DNA of 27,504 nt, taken from an uncultured Streptococcus sp. Lineage in GTDB: Bacteria > Bacillota > Bacilli > Lactobacillales > Streptococcaceae. Position 1 is the first letter of the stretch. The number at the start of each line of letters is the position of its first letter. This document shows positions 24,321-27,504 of this stretch, in pieces. The notes beneath the pieces were generated by a model. The model worked only from the letters and a program-made list of their open reading frames with translations, was not told the DNA's origin and ran no database searches. Both the position numbers and the translations under genes were made by a program. The DNA is taken from NCBI RefSeq assembly GCF_938036805.1, contig NZ_CALHWC010000116.1, forward strand, positions 1 to 27,504. Direction: 5' to 3'.

Positions 24321-27300
24321 ATGTTTCGAAGTAAGAAATATAACAAGGATTTCGAGATTATTGACGAAAAGAAGCGGTACAAGCTCTATAAGTCTGGGAA
24401 AAATTGGGTAAAAGCTTCAAATTCTCAACTCGATCTCTTTCGTATTGGTGGAATGGGAGAAGTTGTCTCAAACAGCTTGTCAGATACAGAAGAGCTTGAT
24501 CACGATCATCTGAGCCTCAACACTCTTGCAGGTTTAGGGGGAATATTAGCTGCTGGAGCGGCAGGCTTGATGGTGACTCAGGAGCAGTCTGTCTATGCGG
24601 ATGAAACATCTGAATACACAGATAAAGCTGTCATTTCAGCTGAAGTCAAGGACAATGAAGAAGCAACAGAAGCAAGTACCAATTCGATCATTGCTCAGGC
24701 GCAAGCAGAAATGCAAAAAGCAAAAGCAGAACAAGCCTCTGAATCAGCTTCTATTTCGGTTAAACAATCAGTCAGCACTTCTATCTCTGCAAGTGAGTCA
24801 GTATCTCTTAGCCTCTCGATTAGCCAGTCTGTCAGTCAATCAATCAGCCAATCAGTTTCAGCTAGTAGCTCAGCTTCTGTCAGCCAGTCTGTATCTGCTA
24901 GTAGTTCAGTCTTGACTAGCAATTCAAGCTTGACTAGCAAGTCAGTGAGTGCTGAGTCTGCTACAAAGGTATCCGAGAGCAAAGCACCTGCTAAGCTAGA
25001 AAGTGCTAACAACGCAGCTTCTTTAGAGCAGGACAAAGCCTTAGCCAGTGCATCAGCTGATACCTCTGCCTCAGCTTCTACTTCTGCATCGCTGGATATC
25101 AAGGTCAATGTTGCCGACAGCTTTATTTCATCTGGTGCAGGACAAAGTTTAGCTAGTGCTACTTTGAGCAATAGCCAAGCCCTAGCGACCAGCAACAACT
25201 TGGCCGCTGGTGTGATCGCTGATAAGAATCAAGCCCAAGGCAAGGATGCGCTCAAACAAGCTGAGAAGAGTCAAACGGTAGATAAGATCGTGACCACTTC
25301 ACCAAAAGAGTCTGTCAGTGCTTCTGCTGAATTAAAAATAACTGAAATTACTGGTAAGAATAGTGTTAGTGGAGTTCAATCAACTTCTGTCACAACTAGC
25401 TTAATTGAAGCTGCTGCGGTTGCAATAGCTTCTTCAGAAGTCACTGCTAAACAACAAGAAGAAAACCGTAGGAAGTTGACCAATCTTTCAGCTGAAATAG
25501 GTGACTATCTAGCAAAAGCGGTTGATTTACCAAATACGGATTCAGCTCTTGCTAAGGCCAATGCTGCAGTAACAGAAATTGAAAAAGCCCTCGCTGATCC
25601 AACTAGTGATTTAACAACAGTAGTGCAAAAAGCTACTTCAGCGCGTAATTCGATTGTCAATGCTGTGTTGGCGGCTAATTCTGGTGTGCGTGATGCACGA
25701 AATGGGGCAGAAATTGCTAGAGGGGCACACTCACGTGCAGCCTCTAAACCACCTACGATTTCTATGCCATCTACTATCACAATTTATAATGATGAAGCAG
25801 TCAATAATTTTCAGATAAGGCTGAATGATGATCAAGGGATGGCTAAAATCACGGGCTCCCCATCCAATGCTATTATTACAGGTTTAAATGCACCGAACTA
25901 TCCAACTAACAAGAAAGGGGTATTTGGAGATCTATATATCTATGATCAATCGGGGAGACAAATAGGTGCCCAAAGGTCATACACCATTGACATAATAGGG
26001 ACAGTGGGTCGTGAAAACAGAACTTGGAAACCCTATAAGCCTGGTACCTATGTTCTGGAATATACAGTAACAGATATTCATGGTCAGACTGCTACAGCAC
26101 GTACGAATTTCCATATTAAGGGATTTAATGAACGAAACAACCCAGTTAGTGGAGATACCGTTATTGTTAAGAATCCATCTTCTTTGACTGTAAGTGAACG
26201 CGATCAAGTACTTGAAAAATTTAAAGAAAAAAACCAGTCGCTTTTATCTGGTAGTGATTTTACGAAAGATGGCGTAACTGGAACGATTTCGGTAGCTGAA
26301 AATGGGAATATTACCATTACCTACCGTGATAATACTACAGATGTTATCCCAGCTAATGTGGATGCTGTTCCAGTTCCAAGTGCGACAGTGACTCGTAATG
26401 GTCAAGCCCTGACCCCTGTAAATGGCAACTATATTGTGTACGCAGGAGATGATATTCAAATTAATTTCACTGCTACAGATAATAGTGGGCAATTGTCAGA
26501 ATTTAAGATCGTTTCAAATGCAGATGCAAATGGTTCGCCAATTAAAAATAATTTCTTTGAAGATAATAAATATGGGACGGGGACTGTAGAGCATTTAACG
26601 GGGAATATCACAGCGACTACTGCTAGTCCAGCCCGTATTACTGTAAGAGCTCATTTGAATGATAATCTAGAGTATGATAAAAATGGTAGAAATAGTTGGC
26701 AACGCAATGCAGTAGCAACGGATAAGGCTGGTAATAGTAATAGTGCAGGAAATGATTCGCCAGGTAATGTCCGTATTGTGCAAGGTAGACTGACGGATAT
26801 TATGGAAGGGGTAGCACCGACTGAAACCTTCCAGGTAGAGAATGTTTCTCAATTAAAACCTCAAGAAAAAACACGTATATTAGCAGCCGTTGAAAAATTA
26901 AATAATAAGCAGGAAAAACGTATTGATTCCTTTACTATTAGTAACAATGGAACAGTTACCATTATCTATAAAGATAAGACTACGGATACGTTCACTGTAA
27001 AACTTTCTGATAGTGAGTATAAGAGTAGCAGTGCTTCAACTAGTCTAAGTCAAAGACAGTCAACCAGTGCCTCAGCGAGTGCATCGGTAAGCGCCAGCAC
27101 TTCAGCGAGCGCATCTGCCTCAACGAGAGCATCCGTTTCTGCAAGAATGTCAGCAAGTGCGTCTGCCTCAACCAGTGCCTCAGCGAGTGCATCGGTAAGC
27201 GCCAGCACTTCAGCGAGCGCATCTGCCTCAACGAGAGCATCCGTTTCTGCAAGAATGTCAGCAAGTGCGTCTGCCTCAACCAGTGCCTCAGTAAGTGCTA

Positions 27301-27504
27301 GTACATCAGCGAGTGCGTCGGCTTCAACGAGCGCCAGTCGTTCAGTTTCTGCTAGCCAGAGCTTGTCTACTTCCTTGCGCAATAGCCAATCGGCATCGAT
27401 GAGCGCCAGCCGCTCGGTTTCAGCGAGCAATAGTGTTTCTGGCTCGGTTAGCGCAAGCCAATCTGTCTCAGTAAGTGCGAGCACATCTGCGTCAGTGAGC
27501 GCAA
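24321..27504 (+). CDS. Serine-rich-repeat glycoprotein adhesin (GspB/Hsa/SrpA family), 5' part
   Basis: The frame is open from ATG 24321 to the window edge (1061 codons). The N-terminus carries a perfect KxYKxGKxW motif (residues 21-29). A Gly/Ala-rich hydrophobic segment (68-85) and cleavage after VYA-93 complete a signal peptide of about 93 residues, the kind exported by accessory SecA2/SecY2. Order after it: first Ser-rich region (about 140-355, partly degenerate), a helical segment ending NSGVRDARNG (364-460), an Ig-like domain (about 478-603), a Unique-like module (604-690), a Siglec-like module (about 694-815, with TDNSGQL and TDKAGNS), a second Unique-like module (about 825-900), then the second Ser-rich region (from about 902), which runs off the edge. 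Family members are O-glycosylated and bind host sialoglycans; binding here is inference. SD-like AAGGAAAGG precedes the ATG. Confidence 0.93.
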   Translation, partial: MFRSKKYNKDFEIIDEKKRYKLYKSGKNWVKASNSQLDLFRIGGMGEVVSNSLSDTEELDHDHLSLNTLAGLGGILAAGAAGLMVTQEQSVYADETSEYTDKAVISAEVKDNEEATEASTNSIIAQAQAEMQKAKAEQASESASISVKQSVSTSISASESVSLSLSISQSVSQSISQSVSASSSASVSQSVSASSSVLTSNSSLTSKSVSAESATKVSESKAPAKLESANNAASLEQDKALASASADTSASASTSASLDIKVNVADSFISSGAGQSLASATLSNSQALATSNNLAAGVIADKNQAQGKDALKQAEKSQTVDKIVTTSPKESVSASAELKITEITGKNSVSGVQSTSVTTSLIEAAAVAIASSEVTAKQQEENRRKLTNLSAEIGDYLAKAVDLPNTDSALAKANAAVTEIEKALADPTSDLTTVVQKATSARNSIVNAVLAANSGVRDARNGAEIARGAHSRAASKPPTISMPSTITIYNDEAVNNFQIRLNDDQGMAKITGSPSNAIITGLNAPNYPTNKKGVFGDLYIYDQSGRQIGAQRSYTIDIIGTVGRENRTWKPYKPGTYVLEYTVTDIHGQTATARTNFHIKGFNERNNPVSGDTVIVKNPSSLTVSERDQVLEKFKEKNQSLLSGSDFTKDGVTGTISVAENGNITITYRDNTTDVIPANVDAVPVPSATVTRNGQALTPVNGNYIVYAGDDIQINFTATDNSGQLSEFKIVSNADANGSPIKNNFFEDNKYGTGTVEHLTGNITATTASPARITVRAHLNDNLEYDKNGRNSWQRNAVATDKAGNSNSAGNDSPGNVRIVQGRLTDIMEGVAPTETFQVENVSQLKPQEKTRILAAVEKLNNKQEKRIDSFTISNNGTVTIIYKDKTTDTFTVKLSDSEYKSSSASTSLSQRQSTSASASASVSASTSASASASTRASVSARMSASASASTSASASASVSASTSASASASTRASVSARMSASASASTSASVSASTSASASASTSASRSVSASQSLSTSLRNSQSASMSASRSVSASNSVSGSVSASQSVSVSASTSASVSA
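27060..27275 (+). repeat. Perfect 108-bp tandem duplication in the second Ser-rich region
   Basis: 27060-27167 and 27168-27275 are identical by eye; a third copy starts at 27276 and diverges after 16 bases. The unit encodes 36 residues, mostly Ser-Ala/Thr dipeptides, but includes two Arg and one Met (STRASVSARMS), unusual in such regions. Confidence 0.88.

Noticed and set aside
27060..27300. Possible CRISPR-like direct repeats
   Set aside because: The repeats are contiguous, in frame and encode Ser-Ala/Thr dipeptides, with no unique spacers.
27050..27484. A 144-codon open frame on the minus strand inside the Ser-rich region
   Set aside because: It is the mirror of the repetitive Ser/Ala codons (Leu/Ala/Glu/Asp repeats), has no SD, and is explained by low-complexity coding on the other strand.

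Overview
The window looks like chromosome of a viridans-group Streptococcus, most likely near the sanguinis, gordonii and cristatus type species. The reasons are the low-GC Gram-positive housekeeping genes, a MapZ cell-division protein, a Bacillus-type RNase P RNA, an LPXTG surface protein with Mub-like domains, and a serine-rich-repeat (SRR) adhesin with a KxYKxGKxW signal peptide. I cannot fix the species from sequence alone.

Layout: (1) 1-1400 holds the 3' end of a sortase-anchored surface protein built from Mub-B2-like and MucBP-like repeats, closed by a strong terminator. (2) 1400-3690 holds a YebC family gene convergent with queG (tRNA queuosine synthesis), with a shared terminator. (3) 3840-12230 is a long co-directional block: secA, two tandem DAHP synthases, acpS, alr and recG, covering secretion, the shikimate pathway, ACP activation, D-alanine supply and replication-fork rescue. 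(4) 12290-12490 is a self-contained mini-transcription unit with an apparent 25-residue basic peptide. (5) 12500-15460 holds pncB-nadE (NAD salvage, 4-nt overlap) and a GNAT acetyltransferase. (6) 15460-19740 holds pepC facing recU-pbp1A, which are on the minus strand and overlap by 8 nt. (7) 19740-24020 holds ypsA, gpsB, the rnpB RNA, an rlmL-like rRNA methyltransferase and mapZ, a cell-division and RNA-processing neighbourhood. (8) 24020 to the end holds a regulatory region and the first 1061 codons of an SRR glycoprotein adhesin, which runs off the window.

The two ends are host-interaction genes and the middle is core metabolism and growth. SecA is the general translocase. The SRR adhesin signal peptide is of the kind exported by the accessory Sec system (SecA2/SecY2/Asps), which would be expected just downstream but is not visible. 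Ring placement (MapZ), septal-peripheral balance (GpsB), PBP1a and RecU form a growth and division set.

The least explained items are the 25-residue peptide unit upstream of pncB; the SRR adhesin binding region, where a Siglec-like module lies between two Unique-like modules and has W-Q-R-N where relatives have Y-T-R-x; three evenly spaced TCAAG/CTTGA half-sites upstream of that adhesin; and several unassigned inverted repeats near promoters. No tRNA, insertion sequence or CRISPR array was seen.
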